41,368 nucleotides of DNA, from positions 1-41,368 of the forward strand of contig SHUF01000022.1 of assembly GCA_009694745.1 (NCBI GenBank), given 5' to 3'. Made by a program: the position numbers and the translations under genes. Below the pieces are notes generated by a model. That model was not told where the DNA came from, ran no database searches, and saw nothing but the letters and a program-made list of their open reading frames with translations. Below, in pieces: positions 9,007 to 17,440 of the stretch. The stretch comes from Acidobacteriota bacterium. GTDB taxonomy: Bacteria; Acidobacteriota; Vicinamibacteria; Vicinamibacterales; SCN-69-37. How positions within the stretch are numbered: the stretch's first letter is position 1; every line of letters starts with the position of its first letter.

Positions 9007-10230
9007 CTATTCCTTCCTCAGCGCTTCGATCGGGTCCAGAGATGCCGCCCGCATCGCCGGATAGAGCCCGAAGAACAGGCCGACAATGGCTGTGACCGAG
9101 ATACCAAGCATCACTGACCAGGGCTCGACGGCTGCGGGCAGGGGCGTGAACTTGCTGATGGCGAACGCCACAAGAAACCCAAGCGTCGTGCCGATGATGC
9201 CACCGCAGGTCGATAACGTGATGGATTCCGTGAGGATTTGCCACAACACGTCCCGGCGCCTGGCGCCCAGCGACTTCCGAAGGCCGATTTCTCGCGTTCG
9301 CTCGCTCACCACCATCAGCATGATGTTCATGATGACAATGCCGCCGACGACCAGTGAGAGGCTGACCACGCCGATGAGGATCGCGAAAATGCCGGAGGTC
9401 ACCTGGTTGTAGAGATCCAGGAACGTCTCGGAAGTGACGACTCCGAAATTGTCTGGCTCCGCCGGACGCAAGCGGCGGGTCACGCGCAACGCGACCGTGG
9501 CATCGTCCATGGCCGCTCGGACGAGCGAGGGGTCGGTCGGGAGCACGGTGAGCTGGAGAGACTGGCGGTTGCCAAACAGGCGCTGGAACGCGCCCAGCGG
9601 GATCACCGCGAATTCATCCTGCGACCGCCCGAAGAGCGAGCCCTTCTTCTCGTGGATGCCGACCACACGGAACTGGACACCGCTGAGGGTCACGAATTTC
9701 TCGAGCGGGTCGACTGCGCCGAAGAGGCGGTCGGCGGCGTCCCAGCCCAGCACCACGACGTTGCGCTTGCTGTCGAACTCGGTCGGCGTAATGACACGTC
9801 CGGCCGTGATGAGCGTGGTGGGTAGCGAGGCGTACTCTTTGGTGACGCCTTGAATCGACAGACTGTCCAGCGTTTCCCAACGCGTTTTTGCCTCGCCGTT
9901 GCTGCCCGCGGACGCCATGACGAGGCGAATCCGGTCGCTGGCCTTTCGGACGGCCTCGGCATCCTCGGTCGTGACTCGGGGATTGCCCTGCGCGCGTAGT
10001 TGCTCATCTTCCGATCGGGTCGGACCGGTGCGCTGCACCGAGAACGAATCCGCTCCGATGCGCGAGGTGATCGCTCCCGAGACCGACGCATTCAGTCCCT
10101 GGATCAGGGAGACCACGGCGATGATCGAAGACACCGCCACGATGTTGCCCAACATGGTGAGGAACGAGCGGAGCTTGTTCGACCAGATCGCCGCGAGAGC
10201 GATGCCGGCGGCCTCAAAGAACTGCTGCAT
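9007..10230 (-). CDS. MacB-like ABC transporter permease (first of pair)
   Basis: The 407-residue protein has the same architecture as its neighbour. The N-terminal helix (KLRSFLTMLGNIVAVSSIIA) is followed by a periplasmic MacB_PCD domain and a C-terminal FtsX domain containing ERTREIGLRKSLGARRRDVL. It ends DPIEALRKE. Sequence similarity to the downstream permease is clear but partial, so the two look like an old duplicate pair. It starts four bases after the HlyD-family gene ends. No ATP-binding gene lies in the operon, so an ATPase must come from elsewhere. Stop is TAG. Confidence 0.88.
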   Translation of the reverse strand: MQQFFEAAGIALAAIWSNKLRSFLTMLGNIVAVSSIIAVVSLIQGLNASVSGAITSRIGADSFSVQRTGPTRSEDEQLRAQGNPRVTTEDAEAVRKASDRIRLVMASAGSNGEAKTRWETLDSLSIQGVTKEYASLPTTLITAGRVITPTEFDSKRNVVVLGWDAADRLFGAVDPLEKFVTLSGVQFRVVGIHEKKGSLFGRSQDEFAVIPLGAFQRLFGNRQSLQLTVLPTDPSLVRAAMDDATVALRVTRRLRPAEPDNFGVVTSETFLDLYNQVTSGIFAILIGVVSLSLVVGGIVIMNIMLMVVSERTREIGLRKSLGARRRDVLWQILTESITLSTCGGIIGTTLGFLVAFAISKFTPLPAAVEPWSVMLGISVTAIVGLFFGLYPAMRAASLDPIEALRKE

Positions 10231-10234
10231 CGCG

Positions 10235-11572
10235 CTACTTGCCGGTCGAGTTGGTGAAGGCGGTCGTCACCTTGACCGCATCGCCGTCCTTGAGTGATCG
10301 CACCGACGTGAAGGGGCCCGTGATGACTGCGTCGCCTTCCTTCAGGCCACTCAGGACCTCAAAAAATTTCTCCCCCGCGATGCCGGACTTGATCGGCGTG
10401 AAGACGGCCTTGCCGTCGGTGACGACAAATGCGCCCTCGATTTCCTTCCGGGTCTGCCCGGGCTGGAGCTCGGCTGTCACGGTGGTGCGCCTTGAAGGGG
10501 CCTGCCCCTGGGGCGGCGCTGCTCGAACAAGGCTGCCATCGGCGTTGACCACCATCTCGCGGACCGTGGTCGCCTGGATAGGAATCGACACGGCCTTCTG
10601 CCGCGTCGCCGTGGTGATGACCGCCGTGCACGTAAAACCAGGACGCACGTCAGGCACCGTGCCTTCAAGCGTCACGACGACCTTGAAGTTCGTGGCACGC
10701 GTGGCGCTCCCCGCGCCGGTGGCCTGGATGGCGCTGTTGCCCACTTCGGTGACCTTGCCCGCGAACGTCTTGTCAGGGAAGGCATCGATCGTCACAGAGG
10801 CCGGCTGGCCAAGATTGATAAACGGGATGTCTGTTTCGTCCACTTCAACTTCCGTCTCGATCACGGACAGGTCAGCAATAGTCAGCAACACCGTGCCGGC
10901 ATTGTTCATGGTGCCAACGACCACCGTTTCTCCCTCTTCAATATTTCGACGGGTCACGATGCCGGCGATGGGGGACACGAGGCGTACCTTGTTCAGGTCG
11001 AACTGCGCGTTCTCCACGTTCGCCTCTTCCTGCCTGATCCGCGTCTCTTGTGTCTTCACGGACTGCTCGCGCTGCGCGAGGTCCGACAGCCGCAGTTTGA
11101 CGTCGTTTTCCGCGCGGTCGACCGTTTCTCGCGGCGTGAGGCCAGCCTTGATCAGTTCCTTCTGGCGTTCCAGGTTGTCCTGTGCCTGTTTAAGGTTGGT
11201 GCGCGCGTTGTCGACGCTGGCCCGCGTTTCGGCGAGTTGAGACTGCGCGGCGGCGAGGCTGGCGCCGGTCCGGTTCACCTGCGTCTGAAGGTTGCGTGGG
11301 TCAATCTGCAGCAGGAACTGGCCCGCCTGGACCTGGTCGCCCTCATTGACGGCCAACCCGACGACCTTGCCCATCGTCTCTGCGCTCACGTTCACGGATC
11401 GCTGCGGGCGAATCTTTCCGCTCGCCGACACGATCGCCTCCAGATCGCGCAACGCGATCTTCTCGACGTTCACGTCCACGCCGGTGGTGCGCTTGAAGTT
11501 CAGGTTTGCGTACGCGACGGCGCCGATGACGACAATGATGAGGACGCCGATGATGATTTTGTTCCGATTCAT
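10235..11572 (-). CDS. HlyD/MacA-family periplasmic adaptor protein
   Basis: This is the membrane fusion protein of a tripartite efflux or export pump, linking the inner-membrane permeases to an outer-membrane channel. One N-terminal membrane anchor (KIIIGVLIIVVIGAVAYANL) is followed by a lipoyl half-motif (VGLAVNEGDQVQAGQFLLQI) and a long coiled-coil hairpin (about 95-210). Then come the second lipoyl half (VRLVSPIAGIVTRRNIEEGE) and a beta-barrel. The product is 445 residues. ATG 11572 was chosen because the upstream gene stops three bases earlier and MNRNK gives a proper anchor start. It is part of the Yip1-MacA-MacB-MacB operon. Stop is TAG. Confidence 0.9.
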   Translation of the reverse strand: MNRNKIIIGVLIIVVIGAVAYANLNFKRTTGVDVNVEKIALRDLEAIVSASGKIRPQRSVNVSAETMGKVVGLAVNEGDQVQAGQFLLQIDPRNLQTQVNRTGASLAAAQSQLAETRASVDNARTNLKQAQDNLERQKELIKAGLTPRETVDRAENDVKLRLSDLAQREQSVKTQETRIRQEEANVENAQFDLNKVRLVSPIAGIVTRRNIEEGETVVVGTMNNAGTVLLTIADLSVIETEVEVDETDIPFINLGQPASVTIDAFPDKTFAGKVTEVGNSAIQATGAGSATRATNFKVVVTLEGTVPDVRPGFTCTAVITTATRQKAVSIPIQATTVREMVVNADGSLVRAAPPQGQAPSRRTTVTAELQPGQTRKEIEGAFVVTDGKAVFTPIKSGIAGEKFFEVLSGLKEGDAVITGPFTSVRSLKDGDAVKVTTAFTNSTGK

Positions 11573-11574
11573 TT

Positions 11575-12321
11575 TTACCCTGCGGTGAAGTACGCAACCA
11601 CGATGAGGATCAAGCCGTACACGATGAAGAGGCCGGTGGCGATGCTGCTGGTCTTCTTCCGGTAGAGCGCCGTGAGCCCGATTGCCAGGACCACCACCCA
11701 CCAGATCACAAAGAGGTCAATGCCCCCGAGGAGTTTTGCCAGGAAGCTGGTTTCGTCGAGCATCGGGAGCAGCGCGCCAAGGTTCGTGATGCTGTTAGTC
11801 GCCCTCATCACCCCTTGCGCATACATGATGGGCGCCGCGATCAACGCGCCGAGCGCCGTGACCGACTGCGAGTGCGCGACCACCGCCATCACATGTTTAA
11901 ACGACGCGGTGCCTCTCATGATGGTGTTGAACGCCACCCACAGCAGCACCGTCATGATGACGGCCCCAAACGGGATGGCGACAAACATGCTGATGATCGA
12001 TATGTAGGCGCCCAGGTTGGAGTGCGAGCGCTGTTCCATCTGCTGGTACATCTCATCGGTCACCGTGACGCCGAAGCGGTCCATCTGCTGCACCTGCATC
12101 TCGAGCGCTGCGGCGCGGCCACGTTCGGTCAACTGGGGCAGACCCTGAGCCAGGCCGAGCACCAGCGACACAAGGAAGAGCATGCCGGCCACTTTCGGCA
12201 CTCGGGCCACGTGCGCAAACGTCGCGCCGGGCGACGTGATTACACCGATCGCTCGCGAAAGGAGGTTCGGGATGGGTTCGGCAGGAGGGAGAGAACTGGC
12301 AGTGGCGGTCACGTCGGACAT
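11575..12321 (-). CDS. Yip1-domain integral membrane protein
   Basis: The 248-residue protein has a short soluble N-terminus (PNLLSRAIGVITSPGATFAH) typical of bacterial Yip1-family proteins. It is followed by about five membrane segments near residues 45-62, 120-145, 155-180, 200-222 and 228-246. Bacterial Yip1 proteins have no firm function. It is first in the minus-strand operon with the MacA/MacB-like genes, so an accessory role in that transporter is possible but unproven. GAGGAG lies just upstream of the chosen ATG. It is divergent from the barrel protein gene. Confidence 0.8.
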   Translation of the reverse strand: MSDVTATASSLPPAEPIPNLLSRAIGVITSPGATFAHVARVPKVAGMLFLVSLVLGLAQGLPQLTERGRAAALEMQVQQMDRFGVTVTDEMYQQMEQRSHSNLGAYISIISMFVAIPFGAVIMTVLLWVAFNTIMRGTASFKHVMAVVAHSQSVTALGALIAAPIMYAQGVMRATNSITNLGALLPMLDETSFLAKLLGGIDLFVIWWVVVLAIGLTALYRKKTSSIATGLFIVYGLILIVVAYFTAG

Positions 12322-12430
12322 GGTTGCGGTCTCCTCGGCGTTATTCCGCCGCGTGGGGTAGCCACGTATTGTACCCCCCCCCAAAGACCTACGGCGGGAG
12401 GCGCGCAGGGGTTCCTGATAGGCTCGACCC
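12322..12430. promoter_or_regulatory. Divergent intergenic region with nine-C tract
   Basis: The 109 bases separate two divergent genes and so should carry both promoters, though I cannot point to clear -35/-10 boxes. A run of nine cytosines lies at 12374-12382, a possible slippage site affecting promoter spacing. Confidence 0.4.
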
Positions 12431-13411
12431 ATGCGCCAAATCCTGGTTTCCCTTTGCGGGTGTCTCGTACTGGTCTCGGCGTTCCCGATGACCTCGGCCG
12501 CCCAACAAACGTTCGAGGTGGTGGGCAGCCGCGCTCTCGGCATGGGGGGAGCCTTCGTCGCCGTGGCGGACGACCCGAGCGCGGTCTTCTGGAACCCCGC
12601 CGGGCTCGCCAGCGGCCAGCCAGCCGGAGCGACAATAGAGTGGGTCCGCTTTCGAAATGGTGATCGGAACGGGACTCCGGCGGTCGGCCGATGGCAACGT
12701 TCGGCCAAGTTTGTTAGTTTGGGCACATGGCCAATTGGCCTGAGCCACGCCAGCTTCGACGAGACTGTTTTGGAAGCCGACGCGGCTTCGGGCCTGATTG
12801 CCCGCCGGTTTTCCACCAGGCATTACGGCGCCACGCTGCTGCAGACGCTGACCGAGGGCCTGGTGGTAGGCACCACGCTGAAGTACGTCCGTGGAACGGT
12901 GGCGGCCGGGCCCGTCACAGAGGCGAGCTCGGGCGAGGCCCTGGGGGCCGGGGCGGCCAGGGATGGCGTCACTCACGGGGTTTTTGACCTCGATGCCTCG
13001 GCGATGTTTGATGCCCGGGTCTTCCGGATTGGCTGGACATTGAGGAATCTGCGATCTCCCACCTTTGAAGGATCGCCAGGAACTGCCATAGAGCTCGAAC
13101 GCCGGTCCCGGATAGGCCTGGCTCTTCTGCCCGCTGATGGCCTGATCTTTGCTGTGGACCTTGACCTGGATACGGCCGATCTCCCGGGTGGACCGAGTCG
13201 GATGGTGGCGGTGGGGGCAGAGCACACACTCTGGTCGCGCTTGGCCGTCCGAGGTGGAGCACGCTGGAACCTCGAGGGTGCCCGCACGGTGGTGGGTTCG
13301 CTTGGGGCGAGTTTCGCGTTACGGCCGGGCGCGTGGCTGGATGGCCACGTGACGCACGGGCGGGCGCAGGGAGAGCGAGGGTTCGGTCTGGCACTTCGTG
13401 CCGGATGGTAA
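12431..13411 (+). CDS. Outer-membrane beta-barrel protein (TraF/UPF0164-like)
   Basis: The 326-residue exported protein starts with a signal peptide (ILVSLCGCLVLVSAFPMTSAAQ). Right after it comes the pattern ALGMGGAFVAVADDPSAVFW followed by NPAGLA, the N-terminal hallmark of FadL/PorV/TraF-like barrels. The remainder alternates short amphipathic strands and ends in LALRAGW, a plausible barrel-closing C-terminus with a final aromatic residue. Cargo or channel function cannot be told from sequence. It lies directly upstream of pilB but has its own terminator-like hairpin, so cotranscription with the pilus genes is doubtful. Confidence 0.75.
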   Translation: MRQILVSLCGCLVLVSAFPMTSAAQQTFEVVGSRALGMGGAFVAVADDPSAVFWNPAGLASGQPAGATIEWVRFRNGDRNGTPAVGRWQRSAKFVSLGTWPIGLSHASFDETVLEADAASGLIARRFSTRHYGATLLQTLTEGLVVGTTLKYVRGTVAAGPVTEASSGEALGAGAARDGVTHGVFDLDASAMFDARVFRIGWTLRNLRSPTFEGSPGTAIELERRSRIGLALLPADGLIFAVDLDLDTADLPGGPSRMVAVGAEHTLWSRLAVRGGARWNLEGARTVVGSLGASFALRPGAWLDGHVTHGRAQGERGFGLALRAGW

Positions 13412-13431
13412 GACCCGGATCACGGCCGTGT

Positions 13432-13460
13432 GACGGGCGCGCGATGCGCCCGTCTTGCTT
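13432..13460 (+). terminator. Hairpin terminator before pilB
   Basis: GACGGGCGC and GCGCCCGTC form a perfect 9-base-pair stem with loop GCGAT, followed by TTGCTT. It sits between the barrel gene and pilB. The U-run is short, so termination may be partial. Confidence 0.65.
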
Positions 13461-13474
13461 GGGACTAGGGGGTT

Positions 13475-14119
13475 ATGGCCGTACGTCTGGGTGAACTGCT
13501 GCTGCGCGAAAAGCGCATCACGCCCGTCCAACTGCAGGAAGCGATGGCCCACCAGCGCTCCAGCGGTGGACGGCTGGGCCTGTGCCTCGTCAAGCTGGGC
13601 CTCGTCAAAGACGATGAGATTACGCAGGTCCTGAGCCGCCAGTATGGCGTGCCCGCGATTGCGCTCGGCAGTTTTGAGCTCGACCCCGCGATCGTGGGGC
13701 TCGTGCCGGTTGAGACGGCCGTCAAGTACCTGGTCATTCCGGTCGCCCGCTCCGGGAGCGCGCTGACCCTGGCGATGGCCGACCCCACCAACGTGTTCGC
13801 CATGGACGACATCAAGTTCATGACGGGGCTGCAGATCGAGCCGGTCGTGGCGTCGGAAATGGCCCTGCGCGAGGCCATCGCGCGTTATTACGGCCGCGCC
13901 GCAGCCGCCGGGGGCGCGACCGCCTCAAGCGATGCTGTGACACGTGCCCTCGAGGACCTCAGCGGCGAGGAGGGCCTGGAACTGGTGGGGAACAGTGAGC
14001 CTGCCGATGCAAGCACCCTTGAAGGACAGGACATTGAAGCGCCCGTGATCCGGCTGGTCAATGCGCTGATGCTGTCGGCGATCCATCGTGGGGCGAGCGA
14101 CATTCACCTGGAGCCGTAG
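13475..14119 (+). CDS. pilB: PilB N-terminal part (MshEN module), ended by in-frame UAG
   Basis: This 214-residue fragment is the N-terminal half of the type IV pilus extension ATPase. It carries two MshEN half-motifs, RLGELLLREKRITPVQLQ (4-21) and RLGLCLVKLGLVKDDEI (about 33-49), the c-di-GMP-binding module of PilB/MshE ATPases. The open reading frame stops at TAG 14117-14119, inside the conserved stretch SDIHLEP-stop-EREMRIRFRIDG. The frame continues without any other lesion to 15223. In homologues the stop position is usually Tyr, Gln or a similar residue, so a single base change explains it. Whether it is a pseudogene, readthrough, split gene or error cannot be decided here. Confidence 0.8.
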   Translation: MAVRLGELLLREKRITPVQLQEAMAHQRSSGGRLGLCLVKLGLVKDDEITQVLSRQYGVPAIALGSFELDPAIVGLVPVETAVKYLVIPVARSGSALTLAMADPTNVFAMDDIKFMTGLQIEPVVASEMALREAIARYYGRAAAAGGATASSDAVTRALEDLSGEEGLELVGNSEPADASTLEGQDIEAPVIRLVNALMLSAIHRGASDIHLEP

Positions 14120-14128
14120 GAACGCGAA

Positions 14129-15223
14129 ATGCGGATTCGGTTCCGCATCGACGGCGTCTTGCAGCCCGTGTTGACGCCGGCGTTGAAGTACCGCGACGCC
14201 ATCACCTCGCGCCTGAAGATCATGGCGCAGCTCGATATCGCCGAGAAGCGCCTGCCGCAGGACGGGCGCATCGAGGCGCGTTTCAACGACCAGGGCGTTC
14301 CCGGTGAACAGCTGGTGCGCCAGATCGATTTTCGAGTCTCGTGCCTGCCCACTTTGTTCGGGGAGAAAATCGTGCTTCGGCTGCTCGACCGCCAGCAGCT
14401 GCGTCTGGACATGACGCAACTGGGCTTCGAAGCCAGCGCCCTCGCGCGATTCTCAGCGGCGATCCGTCGGCCCTGGGGCCTGGTCCTGGTGACCGGCCCG
14501 ACTGGCAGCGGCAAGACCAACACACTGTACTCGGCGATCTCGCAGCTCAATCAACCCGGCGTCAACATCATGACCGCCGAAGATCCGGTGGAGTTCAACC
14601 TCGCCGGCATCAATCAGGTGCAGGTCCGGGACGGGATTGGCCTCACATTCGCGACGGCCCTCCGCTCGTTCCTGCGGCAGGATCCCAACGTCCTGCTCGT
14701 CGGTGAAATCCGCGACGCAGAGACGGCGTCGATCGCCGTCAAGGCCGCGCTCACCGGCCACATGGTGCTCTCCACGCTGCATACCAACGATGCGCCCAGC
14801 ACGGTGGGGCGTCTCATCAACATGGGCGTCGATCCGTTCCTTGTGGCCAGTTCACTGCAGCTCATCGTGGCCCAGCGACTGGTGCGGCGCATTTGCGAAC
14901 ACTGCCGGGAACCGGACACCCTGCAGGCGGGGCTACTGGTTGAAGCGGGGTTTTCGCCCGATGAAGTGTCCACGCTTGTGGTCCAGCACGGCCGGGGCTG
15001 TCCCCGCTGCGGCGGCACGGGCTACAAGGGACGCGTGGGCCTGTTCGAAGTCATGTCGTCTTCGGAAGTGATTCGGCGACTGATTCTGGAGAACGCGCCG
15101 GTCTCGGAACTTCGTCGGCAGGCGATGGACGAAGGCATGGTGACGCTGCGGCAGTGCGGGTTGCAGATGGTGCGCCAGGGCTTGACGACCTTGGATGATG
15201 TAATCCGGGAGACGGTGGTGTGA
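14129..15223 (+). CDS. pilB: PilB C-terminal part (assembly ATPase motor)
   Basis: This 364-residue stretch holds the complete secretion-ATPase core: Walker A GPTGSGKT, Asp box AEDPVE, Walker B LLVGEIRD and His box LSTLHTN. Two CxxC pairs (CEHC, CPRC) form the zinc site of PilB/GspE proteins. ATG 14129 lies three codons after the TAG that ends the N-terminal part, in the same frame. AGGA, overlapping the stop, sits seven bases upstream, so reinitiation is conceivable. The uninterrupted PilB would be about 582 residues, a normal length. It overlaps pilT at TGATG. Confidence 0.8.
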   Translation: MRIRFRIDGVLQPVLTPALKYRDAITSRLKIMAQLDIAEKRLPQDGRIEARFNDQGVPGEQLVRQIDFRVSCLPTLFGEKIVLRLLDRQQLRLDMTQLGFEASALARFSAAIRRPWGLVLVTGPTGSGKTNTLYSAISQLNQPGVNIMTAEDPVEFNLAGINQVQVRDGIGLTFATALRSFLRQDPNVLLVGEIRDAETASIAVKAALTGHMVLSTLHTNDAPSTVGRLINMGVDPFLVASSLQLIVAQRLVRRICEHCREPDTLQAGLLVEAGFSPDEVSTLVVQHGRGCPRCGGTGYKGRVGLFEVMSSSEVIRRLILENAPVSELRRQAMDEGMVTLRQCGLQMVRQGLTTLDDVIRETVV

Positions 15224-16296
15224 TGACGTTGCCTGATTTGTTGACGACAACGATGTCACTGGGGGGGTCGGACCTCCACTTGTCAGTGGACAGCCCGCCG
15301 CAGGTGCGCGTGAATGGCTTGCTCCAGCGGCTCCCAGAACCGGTGTTGACGCCAGAAGTGACGCAGTCGCTGGTGTACTCGGTGCTGACCGATGCGCAAA
15401 AAAAGATCTTCGAGGAAAACTGGGAACAGGATCTCGCATTCGGCCTGAAAGGCGTCGGTCGGTTTCGATGCAACGTGTTCCGTCAGAAGGGCGCCGTGGG
15501 CGCAGTGTTCCGGTTGGTACCCGAGCGCGTTCCGACGCTTGAAGACCTCGGTCTGCCGCCGGTGCTGGCGAAGCTGGCCGACCGGCCCCGCGGACTCGTG
15601 CTTGTGACCGGACCGACCGGGTGCGGCAAGTCCACCACACTCGCGGCCATGGTCGATCGCATCAATTCCTCGCGCGCGGCTCACATCATCACGGTCGAAG
15701 ACTCGATTGAGTACCTGCACGAGCACAAAATGGCGCTGGTCAATCAGCGCGAATTGCACGCCGATACGAAGACGTTTGCGAATGCGCTTCGTGGCGCGCT
15801 GCGAGAAGACCCCGACGTGGTCCTGGTCGGCGAAATGCGAGACCTTGAAACCATGGCGTTGGCGCTGCGACTGGCCGAAACGGGGCATCTCACGCTGGCC
15901 ACGCTCCATACCAACTCGGCCGCCCAGACCATGACCAGAATCATCGACGCCTTTTCGGCAGAGCAGCAGGGGCAGATTCGTACGCAGCTGTCGCTGGTGC
16001 TCGAAGGCATCGTGTGTCAGGCGCTGCTGCCCAAGGCTAATGGCACGGGCCGGGCGGCGGCGCTCGAAATTCTTGTGGCGACACCGGCCATCCGCCACCT
16101 GATCCGCGAGTACAAAGTGCACCAGATCTACTCGACCATGCAGTCGGGACAGGACAAGTTCAATATGCAGACTATGAACCAGGCGTTGGCGAAGTTGATG
16201 ATGAGCCGGGTCGTCTCGCGTGAGACCGGCCTGGCCGCGTCATCGAATCGAGACGAATTGCTCCAGATCCTCGAACGCGGACGGGAGAAGGTATGA
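15223..16296 (+). CDS. pilT: Type IV pilus retraction ATPase PilT
   Basis: PilT is the hexameric ATPase that powers pilus disassembly and twitching. The 357-residue product has Walker A GPTGCGKST, Asp box VEDSIE, Walker B VVLVGEMRD, His box ATLHTN, and near the C-terminus AIRHLIRE, a variant of the PilT-specific AIRNLIRE motif. The gene is fully intact, unlike its neighbours pilB and pilC. ATG 15223 overlaps the pilB stop (TGATG) and pilC starts in its stop codon (ATGA), so the three are translationally coupled. Confidence 0.95.
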   Translation: MTLPDLLTTTMSLGGSDLHLSVDSPPQVRVNGLLQRLPEPVLTPEVTQSLVYSVLTDAQKKIFEENWEQDLAFGLKGVGRFRCNVFRQKGAVGAVFRLVPERVPTLEDLGLPPVLAKLADRPRGLVLVTGPTGCGKSTTLAAMVDRINSSRAAHIITVEDSIEYLHEHKMALVNQRELHADTKTFANALRGALREDPDVVLVGEMRDLETMALALRLAETGHLTLATLHTNSAAQTMTRIIDAFSAEQQGQIRTQLSLVLEGIVCQALLPKANGTGRAAALEILVATPAIRHLIREYKVHQIYSTMQSGQDKFNMQTMNQALAKLMMSRVVSRETGLAASSNRDELLQILERGREKV

Positions 16297-17126
16297 GCGG
16301 CGCAGGGGTGACGCAGCGAACGGTGTCGGTGGCCACGCCACGGCGGGCGCCGGCCGTGGTAGCGAACAAACGCGCGCGCAAGGTTCCGGCCAAGAGCCTT
16401 GCCGTGTTCACGCGGCAGCTGTCGGCCATGATCGACGCGGGCCTGCCGCTGGTGCAGTGTCTCGAATTGCTGGCCAAGGAAGAGCCGGACAAGCGTCTGG
16501 CGGCGGCCGTTCGTGCCGTCCGCGTCGACGTTGAGTCCGGCGCGTCGCTGGCCGAGGCCATGGCTCGGCAGCCGCACGCATTCAACCCGTTGTTTACCCA
16601 CATGGTGGCGGCGGGTGAATCGGCAGGTATTCTCGACACCATTTTCAAGCGCCTCTCGACCTACATCGAGAAGCAGGTGAAGTTACAGTCGCAGGTGCGA
16701 GCGGCGATGATCTATCCCGCCGCCGTCGTCACCATCGCGGGGATCGTGGTCGCCGTGCTTTTGTGGATGGTCATTCCGACCTTTGCGTCGCTGTTTGCAG
16801 GGTTGGGGGCCAAACTGCCGCTGGCCACCAGAATCGTGATCCGGGCCAGCGAGCTCTTCATCTTCGCGCTACCGGCGCTGGTCGCGGGCGGTTTCGCCCT
16901 TGCGTTTGTCATTCGACGGTACTACGCTATCGAAGCGGGGCGCCTCAAGATTGACGGCATCTTGTTGCGAGTTCCGCTGCTCGGGCCGATTCTTCGGAAA
17001 GTGGCGGTCGCGCGGTTCTGTCGGACGTTGGGCACCCTAATCAGTGCCGGCGTGCCTATTCTGACCGCGCTCGACATCACGGGCCGCACCTCGGGCAACG
17101 CTGTCGTGGAGGCCGCAGTCAGATAG
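16293..17126 (+). CDS. pilC: PilC N-terminal part, ended by in-frame UAG
   Basis: PilC is the inner-membrane platform protein on which PilB and PilT act. This 277-residue fragment holds the first T2SSF domain (LAVFTRQLSAMIDAGLPLVQ), two membrane segments near 135-160 and 185-210, and the start of the second T2SSF domain (FCRTLGTLISAGVPILTALD). The frame stops at TAG 17124-17126 in the stretch GNAVVEAAVR-stop-ARMGIERGETIAAPL. The downstream sequence continues as good PilC in the same frame, with no other defect. ATGA overlap with pilT fixes the start. The second UAG in the same operon makes this notable. Confidence 0.8.
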   Translation: MSGAGVTQRTVSVATPRRAPAVVANKRARKVPAKSLAVFTRQLSAMIDAGLPLVQCLELLAKEEPDKRLAAAVRAVRVDVESGASLAEAMARQPHAFNPLFTHMVAAGESAGILDTIFKRLSTYIEKQVKLQSQVRAAMIYPAAVVTIAGIVVAVLLWMVIPTFASLFAGLGAKLPLATRIVIRASELFIFALPALVAGGFALAFVIRRYYAIEAGRLKIDGILLRVPLLGPILRKVAVARFCRTLGTLISAGVPILTALDITGRTSGNAVVEAAVR

Positions 17127-17132
17127 GCCCGC

Positions 17133-17417
17133 ATGGGCATTGAGCGCGGTGAAACCATTGCAGCGCCCTTGAGGGCCACCAAGGTGTTCCCGCCGATGGT
17201 GGGGCAGATGATCGGTGCAGGTGAAAACACGGGCGCCCGCGATGTCATGCTCGCCAAGATCGCCGAGTTCTACGAAGAGGAAGTGGATGTCGCCGTCGCC
17301 GGACTGCTGACCGTGCTGGAGCCTGTGATGATTGCAGTTCTGGGCGTCATTGTGGGCGGCATCATCATTTCGATGTACCTGCCGCTGTTTGAGCTGATCA
17401 ACCAGATGATGATGTGA
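17133..17417 (+). CDS. pilC: PilC C-terminal part
   Basis: This 94-residue fragment is the rest of the second T2SSF domain. It includes VFPPMVGQMIGAGENTGARD, the EEEVDVAVAGL stretch, and the final membrane segment (LEPVMIAVLGVIVGGIIISM) ending FELINQMMM, all typical of the PilC C-terminus. ATG 17133 is in frame with the N-terminal part, two codons after its TAG, with AGG five bases upstream. Without the stop, PilC would be about 374 residues, slightly shorter than the usual roughly 400. Function as a separate chain is unproven. Confidence 0.75.
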   Translation: MGIERGETIAAPLRATKVFPPMVGQMIGAGENTGARDVMLAKIAEFYEEEVDVAVAGLLTVLEPVMIAVLGVIVGGIIISMYLPLFELINQMMM

Positions 17418-17440
17418 CGTGGCGGGTGCTGACGAGGTAC

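Noticed and set aside
13475..17417. Global reassignment of UAG to a sense codon
   Set aside because: UAG ends rpsM, rpoA, rplQ and at least nine other genes at their normal family lengths.
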